Shown in pieces: positions 1 to 7,160 of a stretch of 34,999 nt of DNA. The notes beneath the pieces were generated by a model, which saw only the letters and a list, made by a program, of their open reading frames with translations, was not told the DNA's origin and made no database searches. This DNA comes from Bacteriovorax stolpii. GTDB taxonomy: Bacteria; Bdellovibrionota; Bacteriovoracia; Bacteriovoracales; Bacteriovoracaceae. The stretch's first letter is position 1. Each line of letters begins with the position of its first letter. The stretch lies in NCBI GenBank assembly GCA_945860895.1, contig CAMASK010000026.1:1-34999 (forward strand). Reading direction: 5' to 3'. The position numbers and the translations under genes were made by a program.

Positions 1-1135
1 TATAGTTTGTCATTGCTCCAGCAACTGATCCAATAATAAGCCCCGCAATTTGAGAAGCAGCTCCAGAGGACAACTGCCGGGCGGAGCTTTCCAAGCTCAT
101 AAAAGTGCCTCGGTCTTTAGGATTGACGACGGCACTGACAATTGTCATGGCGGGTATAAAGCGTCCCGTGCCCGTCATCATGAAAATTGAGGTACTACAA
201 AGCGCTAAAACCAAAGGAACATGAGGAAGGTTAGTTAAAAAGAAAATAGGGATGATTGAGAAGAAAGCGACATATTTAAAGACACGATAACTCCCTACGC
301 GATCACAGGCCTTACCAATTAAGCGGGCGGAAATAATCGTACACGTCCCTCCTACCAAATAGATAAAGGGTAACTGAGCTTCAGTTAAGCCAACATTCCC
401 AACCATATAGGTAGAGATGAAAGGGACGATCATAAAGATTCCGAAACCAAGAACACTGGTCAGAAGGAAACTTTGCAAATAATCTTTATGGCTTAAAATC
501 ATTTTAAAATTGTTCAAATTTTCTCTTACGCTCAATTGTGTTGTTCTGACTTTTATTGATGGTAGATAAATCAGTGAAAGAATCCAAAAAACAATTCCAA
601 CAGCAACAATAAAATAGAAGGTAGCGTGCCAGTCAAAGATCTGGGCAATATAGAGACCCAGTGGGACGCCCAGAACGCTGGCCAACGAAAAAGAAGACAT
701 GACTACGCCCATGGCCGCACCTCTTCTCTCAAAAGGAATTAAATCAGATACCATGGAGAGAACACAGGCATTTAAAATACCACCAAAAGCACCCGCAACA
801 ATTCTGGCAATTAAGAGGGCCGCAAAATTAGGAGCGATCGAGCACATAAAGGTGCCGATGATGAAGCCGGTGAAATTGAATAAAAGAAATTTCTTGCGAT
901 CAAAATGATCGGCATAAAGTGCTCCAAAAAATCCCACGATCCCCGCACTAAAGGAATAGGCAGAAACGAGTGTTGAGAATTCAGTAGGGTTAATCTGAAA
1001 TACACGCATAAAGCGAGGACCCAAAGGCATCATGATCACGAAATCCAGGATGTGGGCAATTTGAATAGCAGAAAGAATAATAATATAAATTTTTTCTTTT
1101 TTTAGAGTCGCTTTAAGATCTAGAGAGTTTTCCAT
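1..1135 (-). CDS. MFS transporter (C-terminal end cut by window)
   Basis: Reading in from the ATG at 1135 gives 378 codons without a stop to the window edge, so the C-terminus is missing. The N-terminus (MENSLDLKATLKKEK) leads into successive hydrophobic segments. After the second segment comes a loop ending ADHFDRKKF, matching MFS motif A (G-x-L-x-D-R-x-x-R/K-K) at about residues 56-66. A second MFS-like loop (IPFERRGAAMG) lies near residue 130, and a motif A-like repeat (ARLIGKACDRVG) follows the central loop, as expected for a 12-TM DHA1-type exporter. The start lies 5 bases after the astD stop on the same strand, so the two are probably co-transcribed. It may export or import an amino acid, amine or drug; the substrate cannot be read from sequence. 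I am confident of the family only. Confidence 0.88.
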   Translation of the reverse strand, partial: MENSLDLKATLKKEKIYIIILSAIQIAHILDFVIMMPLGPRFMRVFQINPTEFSTLVSAYSFSAGIVGFFGALYADHFDRKKFLLFNFTGFIIGTFMCSIAPNFAALLIARIVAGAFGGILNACVLSMVSDLIPFERRGAAMGVVMSSFSLASVLGVPLGLYIAQIFDWHATFYFIVAVGIVFWILSLIYLPSIKVRTTQLSVRENLNNFKMILSHKDYLQSFLLTSVLGFGIFMIVPFISTYMVGNVGLTEAQLPFIYLVGGTCTIISARLIGKACDRVGSYRVFKYVAFFSIIPIFFLTNLPHVPLVLALCSTSIFMMTGTGRFIPAMTIVSAVVNPKDRGTFMSLESSARQLSSGAASQIAGLIIGSVAGAMTNY

Positions 1136-1140
1136 AATGT

Positions 1141-2661
1141 TTAATTTTCTAATCCCACTACGTCAGAAATTTTAGAACTATTGTCGTCCAGAGTCTCAAG
1201 GGAAGCGACTGTGCTTACGCAATGATCAATCATTGAAACTGCGGCCGGATGATGATTGCCGGAATTTTTCACACCACCGAAAGGCATACGTGCCGTCGCT
1301 CCAACCGTTGAACGGTTGAGATTGAGAAGTCCTGAATCAATATCACGCAGGCATAATTTATATATGTCCTGATCACGGGTGAAAACTGAAGCTGCTAAAC
1401 CGTATTCAGTGCAGTTTGCAATTTTAATCGCCTCTTCAATGTCATCGTAAGGCACAAAGAAACAGTTCGGTCCAAAAATTTCTTCCTGGATGAATTTGCC
1501 TTTAAGATCAGGTTTTTTAGCATAGTGGATGGAAGGAGAGACATAGTGTCCTTGATAGCCCACATCTAATTTTCTTGGGGAAACGATTTCTTCGGCACCT
1601 TCTTGTTTACCGAACTGACAAAAATCAAAATAAAGTTTCTCAGCGTGCTCATCAATCAATGGGCCCATAAATGGGTCTTGATCTTTTGTCGGATGGCCCA
1701 CTCGAATTCTTTCAGTCAGAGCTTTGAACTGCGATATAAATTCCTGCTCAATTTTTCTGTGTACAAGAATCATCGAAGTAGAAGTGCAACGCTGCCCGGA
1801 AGTTAAAAAACAAGCACGCAGTAGTTCAGGAAGAGCATGAGAAATATTTGTATCATGATGAATAATGGTCGAATTTTTTCCACCAAGTTCAAGCGCCACA
1901 AGCTTTCCTAGATCTTTATAGGTATTTTCTAAAATCTTTAAGCCAACATTTCTAGAACCTGTGAAGAAGATACCGCGGATGCGTTTATCACCGGTAAGTT
2001 TTCCAGCAGTATACCCAGTTCCATTAATAAAATTGACGACACCTTCTGGAAAACCAGCCTGATGAAAGCATTCAATCATGAGCTGAGCTGAGAAAATAGT
2101 TTTCTCGGATGGCTTAAAAATAATCGAGTTACCAGCTAGAAGTGCTGAGAGAATTTGTCCATTCGCCAAGTGACATGGAAAGTTAAATGGTCCAATGACA
2201 AAACATGGGCCAAGTGGTTTATAAACTACATGCCCATCAATTTTTGGCATGACATCTTTCAATGTTTCTTGCTCAATACGTTTTAGTGAATCAGTAATAG
2301 TCACACTAACTTTACTGTCTAATGCCGCTGCCTCAGTTTTGGCTTCCCAAAGTGGCTTACCAACTTCCAGTGCCAGGGCCATGGCAATTTCATCTTTGCG
2401 GGCCCGAACAATTTCTTGATATTTTTTTAAGAAATTTATTCTTTCAGCAAAACTGAGTTTTCTCCAACTATCAAAACCTTTTTCGGCTGACGCTATAACT
2501 TTCTCAACATGATCAAAATACACACCAGCTTCCCAAAGAGTTTGAGTCAGCTCTGCTGGGCATTTTTTTAAAATGCGCTCTTGGGCACCGGATAAATTAC
2601 CTAACCCTTCAGGATGAGTGAAACGACCGTTAAAATAGTCACCTTTAAGTAACATCTGCAT
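1141..2661 (-). CDS. astD: N-succinylglutamate 5-semialdehyde dehydrogenase (AstD)
   Basis: This 506-residue aldehyde dehydrogenase is of usual AstD length. It should oxidise N-succinylglutamate semialdehyde to N-succinylglutamate with NAD(P)+, the fourth step of the arginine succinyltransferase (AST) pathway in the cytoplasm. Visible ALDH features are GPFNFP (Asn160), the NAD-binding FTGSRNVG at 233-240, ELGGKN with catalytic Glu258, and SGQRCTS with nucleophile Cys292. The N-terminal YFNGRF and the GQRCTSTSMILV context fit AstD better than other ALDH classes. The ATG at 2661 is preceded by AAGGA with 5-base spacing, which supports this start. astA and an astC-like gene lie nearby on the same strand, but with the plus-strand hglS in between, so astD has its own promoter. 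A lysine-derived semialdehyde substrate (aminoadipate semialdehyde) is a less likely alternative, suggested only by the hglS neighbour. Confidence 0.9.
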   Translation of the reverse strand: MQMLLKGDYFNGRFTHPEGLGNLSGAQERILKKCPAELTQTLWEAGVYFDHVEKVIASAEKGFDSWRKLSFAERINFLKKYQEIVRARKDEIAMALALEVGKPLWEAKTEAAALDSKVSVTITDSLKRIEQETLKDVMPKIDGHVVYKPLGPCFVIGPFNFPCHLANGQILSALLAGNSIIFKPSEKTIFSAQLMIECFHQAGFPEGVVNFINGTGYTAGKLTGDKRIRGIFFTGSRNVGLKILENTYKDLGKLVALELGGKNSTIIHHDTNISHALPELLRACFLTSGQRCTSTSMILVHRKIEQEFISQFKALTERIRVGHPTKDQDPFMGPLIDEHAEKLYFDFCQFGKQEGAEEIVSPRKLDVGYQGHYVSPSIHYAKKPDLKGKFIQEEIFGPNCFFVPYDDIEEAIKIANCTEYGLAASVFTRDQDIYKLCLRDIDSGLLNLNRSTVGATARMPFGGVKNSGNHHPAAVSMIDHCVSTVASLETLDDNSSKISDVVGLEN

Positions 2662-2681
2662 AGAAATCCTTTTCGATTTTA

Positions 2682-2695
2682 ATGATAATCATCAT
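2682..2695. promoter_or_regulatory. ATGAT-AATC-ATCAT inverted repeat, Fur-box-like operator candidate
   Basis: A 5-bp inverted repeat with a 4-base spacer lies 20-34 bases upstream of the astD start. The 14 bases differ at one position from the core of the classical Fur consensus (ATGATAATCATTAT). No other Fur-regulated gene type is visible here, so a different regulator is equally possible. Confidence 0.3.
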
Positions 2696-2710
2696 ACCCC
2701 TTTTGTTTGG

Positions 2711-2726
2711 ATAGTGACACTATAAT
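2711..2726. promoter_or_regulatory. Perfect 13-bp palindrome ATAGTGACACTAT overlapping a TATAAT box (astD/hglS divergent promoter)
   Basis: Positions 2711-2723 form a perfect inverted repeat (ATAGTG-A-CACTAT). A plus-strand TATAAT at 2721-2726 overlaps its right arm and could be the -10 of hglS. On the minus strand TATAGT (2724-2719) overlaps the same palindrome and could serve astD. I could not find a good -35 at 16-18 bases for either. An operator over the -10 of a divergent catabolic pair is a sensible design, but the regulator is unknown. Confidence 0.4.
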
Positions 2727-2804
2727 ACAGAGTGTTAAAAACAAGGTTTGGCTTACAAATACCCTCATTTTTGGGTAAGCTAGGGGTATCTTTAAGGAGT
2801 TTAT

Positions 2805-3611
2805 ATGACAGTTAAAACTTTACCGGGTTTGTTGGACAAGATGTGGCACGATTATATTACGATTAATCCTTTGGCACAGAAAATTTCAGATCTTTTTACT
2901 GATGAAGGAGAAGTCATCCTAAATGACCATATTGCCCTTCGAACTTTTAATCATCCTCGTGTAACCATAGATGTACTTGCCAGGCCTTTCATTGAGTCTG
3001 GATATAAATATTTCGGCGACTACCATTTTCCGGAAAAAAAAGTCTATGCTAAACATTATCAGCATGCAGATGAAAAAATGCCTAAAATTTTTATCTCAGA
3101 AATTAGACTGGAAGAATTTTCACAAGCTTTACAAAAAATAGTTTATGGATTGGTTGATCAGATTCCAGAATCAAAAGAGTTTGAATTTGATTTTGTTTCT
3201 GGTGGACGTCCATGGAAAGTATCAACACAGTCATATAATGAACTCATGAAGGAAAGTGATTACGCAGCTTGGGTTGCGGCTTTTGGATACCGAGCAAACC
3301 ATTTTACGGTTTTTATTAATGCCTTGAAGAAGTTTTCTGATATTCACTATCTCAATGATTTTCTTAAGAGTAAGGGATACAAATTAAATGCAAGCGGTGG
3401 CGAAGTGAAAGGCTCTAAGGAAGTTTGTCTTGAGCAATCTTCGACTTTGGCCAATAACATTGAAGTCTTGTTTGAAGACGCTAAATTAACGATTCCTGCT
3501 TGTTATTATGAGTTTGCTAAGAGATACGCAATGCCAGATGGAAAACTTTATCAGGGATTTGTAGCAGCTTCAGCTGATAAGATTTTTGAGAGTACAAAAC
3601 AAGGCCAGTAA
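2805..3611 (+). CDS. hglS: DUF1338 family 2-oxoadipate dioxygenase/decarboxylase (HglS-like)
   Basis: The 268-residue product matches the DUF1338 family. The characterised member HglS is an Fe(II) enzyme that converts 2-oxoadipate to D-2-hydroxyglutarate in bacterial lysine catabolism. Seen here are the family hallmark DHIALRTFN (His42, Arg46), ANHFTVFIN (His166) and CYYEFAKRY (Glu236). The His/His/Glu set is a plausible metal triad, assigned by eye. The protein is shorter than the Pseudomonas enzyme. An AAGGAG Shine-Dalgarno sequence 5 bases before the ATG fixes the start. It is transcribed away from astD and faces the astC-astA operon tail-to-tail. Its presence beside an ALDH and an aminotransferase suggests that amino-acid degradation is not limited to arginine. 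Family certain; substrate inferred. Confidence 0.82.
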   Translation: MTVKTLPGLLDKMWHDYITINPLAQKISDLFTDEGEVILNDHIALRTFNHPRVTIDVLARPFIESGYKYFGDYHFPEKKVYAKHYQHADEKMPKIFISEIRLEEFSQALQKIVYGLVDQIPESKEFEFDFVSGGRPWKVSTQSYNELMKESDYAAWVAAFGYRANHFTVFINALKKFSDIHYLNDFLKSKGYKLNASGGEVKGSKEVCLEQSSTLANNIEVLFEDAKLTIPACYYEFAKRYAMPDGKLYQGFVAASADKIFESTKQGQ

Positions 3612-3631
3612 TTAAAAAAGTTTTTTGGAAA

Positions 3632-3650
3632 ATTCACTTCGCTTGTGAAT
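3632..3650 (-). terminator. Possible terminator of the astC-astA operon
   Basis: ATTCAC (3632-3637) and GTGAAT (3645-3650) form a 6-bp stem with a 7-base loop. Read on the minus strand it is followed by TTTTCC and a further T-rich stretch. It overlaps the last codons of the small lipoprotein gene and lies between convergent genes. The stem is short, so confidence is modest. Confidence 0.35.
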
Positions 3651-3813
3651 CAGGTATTTCTTCTCTCATTGAGTTTGCAGTGGCTTCCTCTTCCTCTAGC
3701 TTAGCCGCAAATTCAATCAGTGCATAATTATCTGAAAATTCAGACACTTTTTGAGGGGCTGAGCAAGAAAAGAGGGTAAAGCTTAATATTAAAATCCAAA
3801 AAAAAATGTTCAT
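3634..3813 (-). CDS. Small lipoprotein, 59 residues, unknown function
   Basis: The start ATG overlaps the stop of the upstream membrane-protein gene as ATGA (3813-3810). The product begins MNIFFWILILSFTLFSC, a hydrophobic signal with lipobox LFSC and lipidated Cys17. The mature 42 residues are acidic and helix-prone (AKLEEEEATANSMREE) and contain no recognised domain. It is the fourth gene of the operon aminotransferase-astA-HAMP-like-lipoprotein. Its reality rests on the precise ATGA coupling and the textbook lipobox. The residue after the lipidated Cys is Ser, which by the E. coli rule would send it to the outer membrane; that rule may not hold here. I do not recognise the family. Confidence 0.72.
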   Translation of the reverse strand: MNIFFWILILSFTLFSCSAPQKVSEFSDNYALIEFAAKLEEEEATANSMREEIPDSQAK

Positions 3814-4247
3814 TGTTTTTTATTAGAAAATTTTTGAATCATAGGCTCAATTTCTCGGAAAAAATCACTTTTTCTCAACTTGAAACTTTCTGGATCCAGT
3901 TCCTTGTTTTCTAGGTGCATCTTAATTTTGTGTAGAGGACCTGCAATGCGATGAGATACCGCTACTACAACTGCCAAGAGCAGAAACAAGTTTACAATTG
4001 CTAAGCCTATAAACAAATTATCAACATCATTTTTTTGATTTAGTAAAAATCTATAAAATACATGCCCATCAGGAATCCCAACGTTCAATGCTTTTTGCTT
4101 AATTTTCCAAAATAAAAGAAAAGTTGTCGTATATAAACTAAGAGTAGATAAGACAAACAGTCCGACAAAATAACTCATAATTTTTAATTGGAAAGGGGGA
4201 TTGATAAAAATATTTTTCATCATTCGAGGAACTTCATTCTTGCTCAT
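3810..4247 (-). CDS. Two-TM membrane protein with HAMP-like segment
   Basis: The 145-residue product has a short cytoplasmic N-terminus, TM1 at about 23-47, an external loop of ~30 residues and TM2 at about 78-98. It then has a HAMP-like segment (HRIAGPLHKIKMHLEN, 99-114) and a charged tail to Lys144. The (S)HRIAGPL motif is typical of the start of HAMP or HAMP-like domains in transducers of this bacterial group. There is no kinase, cyclase or methyl-accepting output domain, so it is a receptor stub that may pair with a partner. It overlaps astA upstream and the lipoprotein downstream, both by ATGA, so translation is coupled to arginine catabolism genes. It could be a sensor accessory or simply a regulatory membrane protein; function unknown. 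Confidence 0.75.
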   Translation of the reverse strand: MSKNEVPRMMKNIFINPPFQLKIMSYFVGLFVLSTLSLYTTTFLLFWKIKQKALNVGIPDGHVFYRFLLNQKNDVDNLFIGLAIVNLFLLLAVVVAVSHRIAGPLHKIKMHLENKELDPESFKLRKSDFFREIEPMIQKFSNKKQ

Positions 4248-5308
4248 ACTTTTAATTTCTTTTTTGTTACTTTTTTCTTTTTAATTTCTTTTGGTCGGAA
4301 TGAAACAAAACGAATTTTATCACCGAGACGCAATTTTAAGGCAGCTGCAGCAACTCCTGAGATTTTGTAACCCCCTGATTTGAGTTTTACCACTCCGCCC
4401 AGAGCTGCTCGAAAGTTCGAACTCTGTCTTGAAATAATAAAAATTTCGGACTTAAAAGGCTTGTCAGAAATTTCTTTAATTTCACCAACAACACTTTCTT
4501 TAATTGAACGTATATTATCAAGCTCGGCTATCAAGACTGGGCCTGGCTCAAATATACCCACCAAACCTGAAAAGCGAAATCCCTCCTGTTCAAGAATGCG
4601 TTTCGCTGGTTCAGTATTGGGATGAACCTTGCCAATTACGTACTCCGCTTCTTCCGGTAAAAGATTCGCTATAATTGGGTACTTTGGCATCATGTCTTCG
4701 ATAAATTTTTTATTCTTGATATAAAGATAATCAGCTGTAGGGAAATCAATTTTGAAAAAATGTTTTCCAACAGCGTCCCAAAAAGGAGAGTGGCCTGAAT
4801 CATTAACCATCCCACGCATCTCTGCAATAACTTGATCTTCAAATAATTTTCTATTTTCTGCAATGAAAAGAAATCTAGACAATGAAAGAAAACGCCCGTT
4901 TTGAGAGTTTCTGAAATCTGGATGAAGGTAAAGAGAACAAATCTCAGCTGGTCCGTTATGCACAAAATGAAAATGAAGAGCAGTCACATCATTTTTCACA
5001 TGAATAAGTTTTGATTCGTGATGAGTTTTTTCAAGACGATAAAAATAGTAAGGCTGAAAGCCACCAATTTTTGAAATAATAGCGCAAACGCCAACGATTT
5101 TTCCTGTGAAAATTTCTTCCATCACAAAGAGGTAATCTTCGCCAGTTGGCGTGTCTTCACGATTGGCAAAACTTCTCTCAGACATGCGGATACGTTTTTT
5201 TAAAACTTCCGGGTCTTTTGGCAAGGACGTTAATCCATGCCCAGACTTCTCCAGAAGCTCCATCAACCCATCAAGATCTTTTGTTTCAATCGGACGGATA
5301 ATAAACAT
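4244..5308 (-). CDS. astA: Arginine N-succinyltransferase (AstA)
   Basis: The 354-residue protein matches AstA from end to end. It transfers succinyl from succinyl-CoA to the alpha-amino group of arginine, the first step of the AST pathway (a GNAT-related fold). Signature stretches are IRPIETKDLDGLMELL near the start, GHGLTSLPKD (24-33), CSLYLHPDFR, VIAEMRGMVND, HSPFWDAVGKHFF and VIGKVHPNTEPAKRILEQEG. The family length is about 340-345, and the extra residues are a Lys-rich C-terminal tail (KEIKKKKVTKKKLKV). The ATG overlaps the upstream aminotransferase stop by one base (TAATG), and its TGA overlaps the next ATG. A substrate of arginine or ornithine is expected; I cannot exclude another amine. 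astB (dihydrolase) and astE are not in the window. Confidence 0.93.
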   Translation of the reverse strand: MFIIRPIETKDLDGLMELLEKSGHGLTSLPKDPEVLKKRIRMSERSFANREDTPTGEDYLFVMEEIFTGKIVGVCAIISKIGGFQPYYFYRLEKTHHESKLIHVKNDVTALHFHFVHNGPAEICSLYLHPDFRNSQNGRFLSLSRFLFIAENRKLFEDQVIAEMRGMVNDSGHSPFWDAVGKHFFKIDFPTADYLYIKNKKFIEDMMPKYPIIANLLPEEAEYVIGKVHPNTEPAKRILEQEGFRFSGLVGIFEPGPVLIAELDNIRSIKESVVGEIKEISDKPFKSEIFIISRQSSNFRAALGGVVKLKSGGYKISGVAAAALKLRLGDKIRFVSFRPKEIKKKKVTKKKLKV

Positions 5309-6693
5309 TAGGCTAACTCAATTAATGTTTTCTCAATGATGGCACAAACCTCGTCGATGTGTTTCATCTCTACTGCCATAATGGGCATAAGAAAACGAAC
5401 ACGCGTTGGACTTGAACCGGCCATAAAGGAGAGTACACCATTTTCAAAAAGTTTTATGGTGAAATTTTTAGATTTAGCTTCATCGCCATTAAATACAGTC
5501 ATGGCAACCATGGCACCAATCCCAAAAGGTCCAGAAAGTTTTTCAGGATGTTTTTTGGCAATCTTCTCCAGATTACCTTTGAAGTGTTGATGAAATTTTT
5601 CTATTTTACCGTTTTCACCAAGATATCCACCATTCACTATTTCATTGATGACATAGTTGGAAGCTGCAATCTGGGATGATGAGCCTGTAAAAGTTTGGGA
5701 CATCAACCCAGGTTTTGGTTTGTGATCATCCTTGAAGAGTGTAGCGCAAACTTGAGAGTTTTTGCCGATCGAAACTACATCCACATGCTTGTCTAGTTTA
5801 AAATGTTGAAAAGCAAAGAGATGATGAGTTCTCGCAAAAGTTTGCACTTCATCTACAAAAACTGAAATATTATTTTCTTGGCAAACTTTAATCAGAGCTT
5901 CAAAGTATTCAGTGTTCCCAACCCATGAACCATTTTCACCTTGAATTAATTCCATGATGAATCCAGCATGTTGACCAGCAAAGCGCGTGATTGCTTTTTT
6001 CATAGCATACACTGCCTTATCAATTGAACCCTGATGATCTAAAGCATCGTAGAAAGGAATGAAGTCTACATCAATCGTCTTTGGTAGACCCTGTCGGTAA
6101 GCTGCTTTATCAGTTACCCAGGCCATACCAAGAGTACGCCCGGAAAAACATTTCTCGAAGGCAAAGAAACGGGCCGCAGGATAACGTTTTTGATAAATCA
6201 TTTTGAAGGCATTTTCATTTGCCATAGCACCTGAAGTTGTAAGGAAAACGTTTTTGACTTCGGCTCCATGTTTACAGGCTTGCGTAGACATTAATTCCAC
6301 AAGTTTTGCACTATCTGTGTTTTGCTGAAGGTGACCATTCATTACAGTGTTTGAGATTGCCCCATTGATTTGTGCATCTATAACCCCAGGATGAGAGTGA
6401 CCCATGTAGTGAACACCAATCCCTGTAATAAAATCATATTTAACAGAGCCATCAGCTAATTCAACTAAAGGCCCATTACCAATGCCAGTTCCCAAATAAT
6501 TATAGAAAAGAGCACCACCACGATACTCTGCCATCTTTTTTAAAAGTTGGTCGTAACTTTCTTTTAATTCCGGATTCCCAGATTTCACACCTGTGATCTG
6601 TGATTGATGTTCTTTGAGTGCATCTTGAATAAGTTTTTTAGCTTCTTTAATTCGTGAATCTGCAAAAAAGCCGTCAGCAACCGTCTTGGCCAT
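5308..6693 (-). CDS. Class III PLP aminotransferase, likely succinylornithine transaminase (AstC-like)
   Basis: A fold-type I, class III aminotransferase of 461 residues. Visible features are the substrate/cofactor segment TTSGAMANENA (152-162), ELIQGENGSW (248-257), the PLP-ring aspartate in FVDEVQTFARTHH (279-291) and SIGKN with Schiff-base Lys311. Compared with ArgD/AstC it has a ~60-residue N-terminal extension, and GENG replaces the usual GEGG. The context (TAATG overlap with astA) makes succinylornithine 5-aminotransferase the best guess, removing the amine that yields the AstD substrate. I chose ATG 6693 because GGAG sits 6 bases upstream; the ATG at 6705 and TTG at 6708 lack a ribosome binding site. 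A lysine or acetylornithine aminotransferase is the main alternative. Family sure, substrate inferred. Confidence 0.82.
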   Translation of the reverse strand: MAKTVADGFFADSRIKEAKKLIQDALKEHQSQITGVKSGNPELKESYDQLLKKMAEYRGGALFYNYLGTGIGNGPLVELADGSVKYDFITGIGVHYMGHSHPGVIDAQINGAISNTVMNGHLQQNTDSAKLVELMSTQACKHGAEVKNVFLTTSGAMANENAFKMIYQKRYPAARFFAFEKCFSGRTLGMAWVTDKAAYRQGLPKTIDVDFIPFYDALDHQGSIDKAVYAMKKAITRFAGQHAGFIMELIQGENGSWVGNTEYFEALIKVCQENNISVFVDEVQTFARTHHLFAFQHFKLDKHVDVVSIGKNSQVCATLFKDDHKPKPGLMSQTFTGSSSQIAASNYVINEIVNGGYLGENGKIEKFHQHFKGNLEKIAKKHPEKLSGPFGIGAMVAMTVFNGDEAKSKNFTIKLFENGVLSFMAGSSPTRVRFLMPIMAVEMKHIDEVCAIIEKTLIELA

Positions 6694-6782
6694 ATAGAGC
6701 TCCATCAAAAGTTTATGAATGAGTTTTCGGCAGTTTAAGACAGAGACTTGAAGTTTATCAAGGAGAAAGCGGGAGATAATTC

Positions 6783-6803
6783 ATGACTATGCTAGTCGAC
6801 TAA
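6783..6803 (+). other. Possible six-codon leader ORF (MTMLVD)
   Basis: An ATG at 6783 is preceded by GGGAG at 7-base spacing, with AGGAG further upstream, and opens a six-codon reading frame ending TAA. It lies 43 bases before the start of the secreted-protein gene, which itself lacks a clear ribosome binding site. A 10-bp palindrome TAGTCGACTA covers its end. It may be a leader peptide or chance. Confidence 0.2.
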
Positions 6804-6845
6804 ACTGACTTTATGCTTCTGCTAAAATCAGCCGATAATGTTGGC

Positions 6846-7160
6846 ATGAGAATTTTGTGCCTTCTTACAATCCTCTTATCTTTTCAGGCTTATTCTGCTT
6901 CTGGATTAAAAGGAAGTGTGCAATCACCTAAAGATTGCGCAAGTCCTGTTATGCTTTGGGTATCCTTAGATAAAGATCAATATAAAGAGCGTCTGCTTTT
7001 AATGCATTCTGAGGTTCCGGTAGGCGGAACATTCCAATTTTATCTTAAGCCAGGTGACTACCAAATCAGAGCATCCGATGAAAAGGGGTGTGAATTTATG
7101 AAAAAAGTCTCGGTGGCATCAGGGGTAAGTTCATTCAATATTTTGATGGAGAAGAAATGA
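6846..7160 (+). CDS. Small secreted protein, beta-sandwich-like, unknown function
   Basis: From the ATG at 6846 the product is 104 residues with a Sec signal peptide (MRILCLLTILLSFQAYSA). An upstream in-frame ATG at 6813 would add 11 charged residues that spoil the signal, so I prefer 6846. The mature part is short and beta-rich. The stretch GTFQFYLKPGDYQIRASDEKG looks like the last strands of a carboxypeptidase-regulatory/transthyretin-like sandwich (the PGxYxI pattern), with two cysteines that may form a disulfide. The stop overlaps the next start as ATGA, so it is translationally coupled to the secreted 311-residue protein, and the two probably work together in the periplasm. No ribosome binding site is obvious, and a GCCGATAA motif lies just before the start. 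Not a recognised family. Confidence 0.75.
   Translation: MRILCLLTILLSFQAYSASGLKGSVQSPKDCASPVMLWVSLDKDQYKERLLLMHSEVPVGGTFQFYLKPGDYQIRASDEKGCEFMKKVSVASGVSSFNILMEKK

Noticed and set aside
699-908. Plus-strand open frame of 69 codons inside the MFS gene
   Set aside because: It is antisense to a clear transporter frame, has no ribosome binding site and the protein looks like a reverse translation shadow.
4188-4625. Two plus-strand frames opposite astA and the HAMP-like gene
   Set aside because: Antisense to genes tied by start/stop overlaps; low-complexity Phe/Ser/Arg products.
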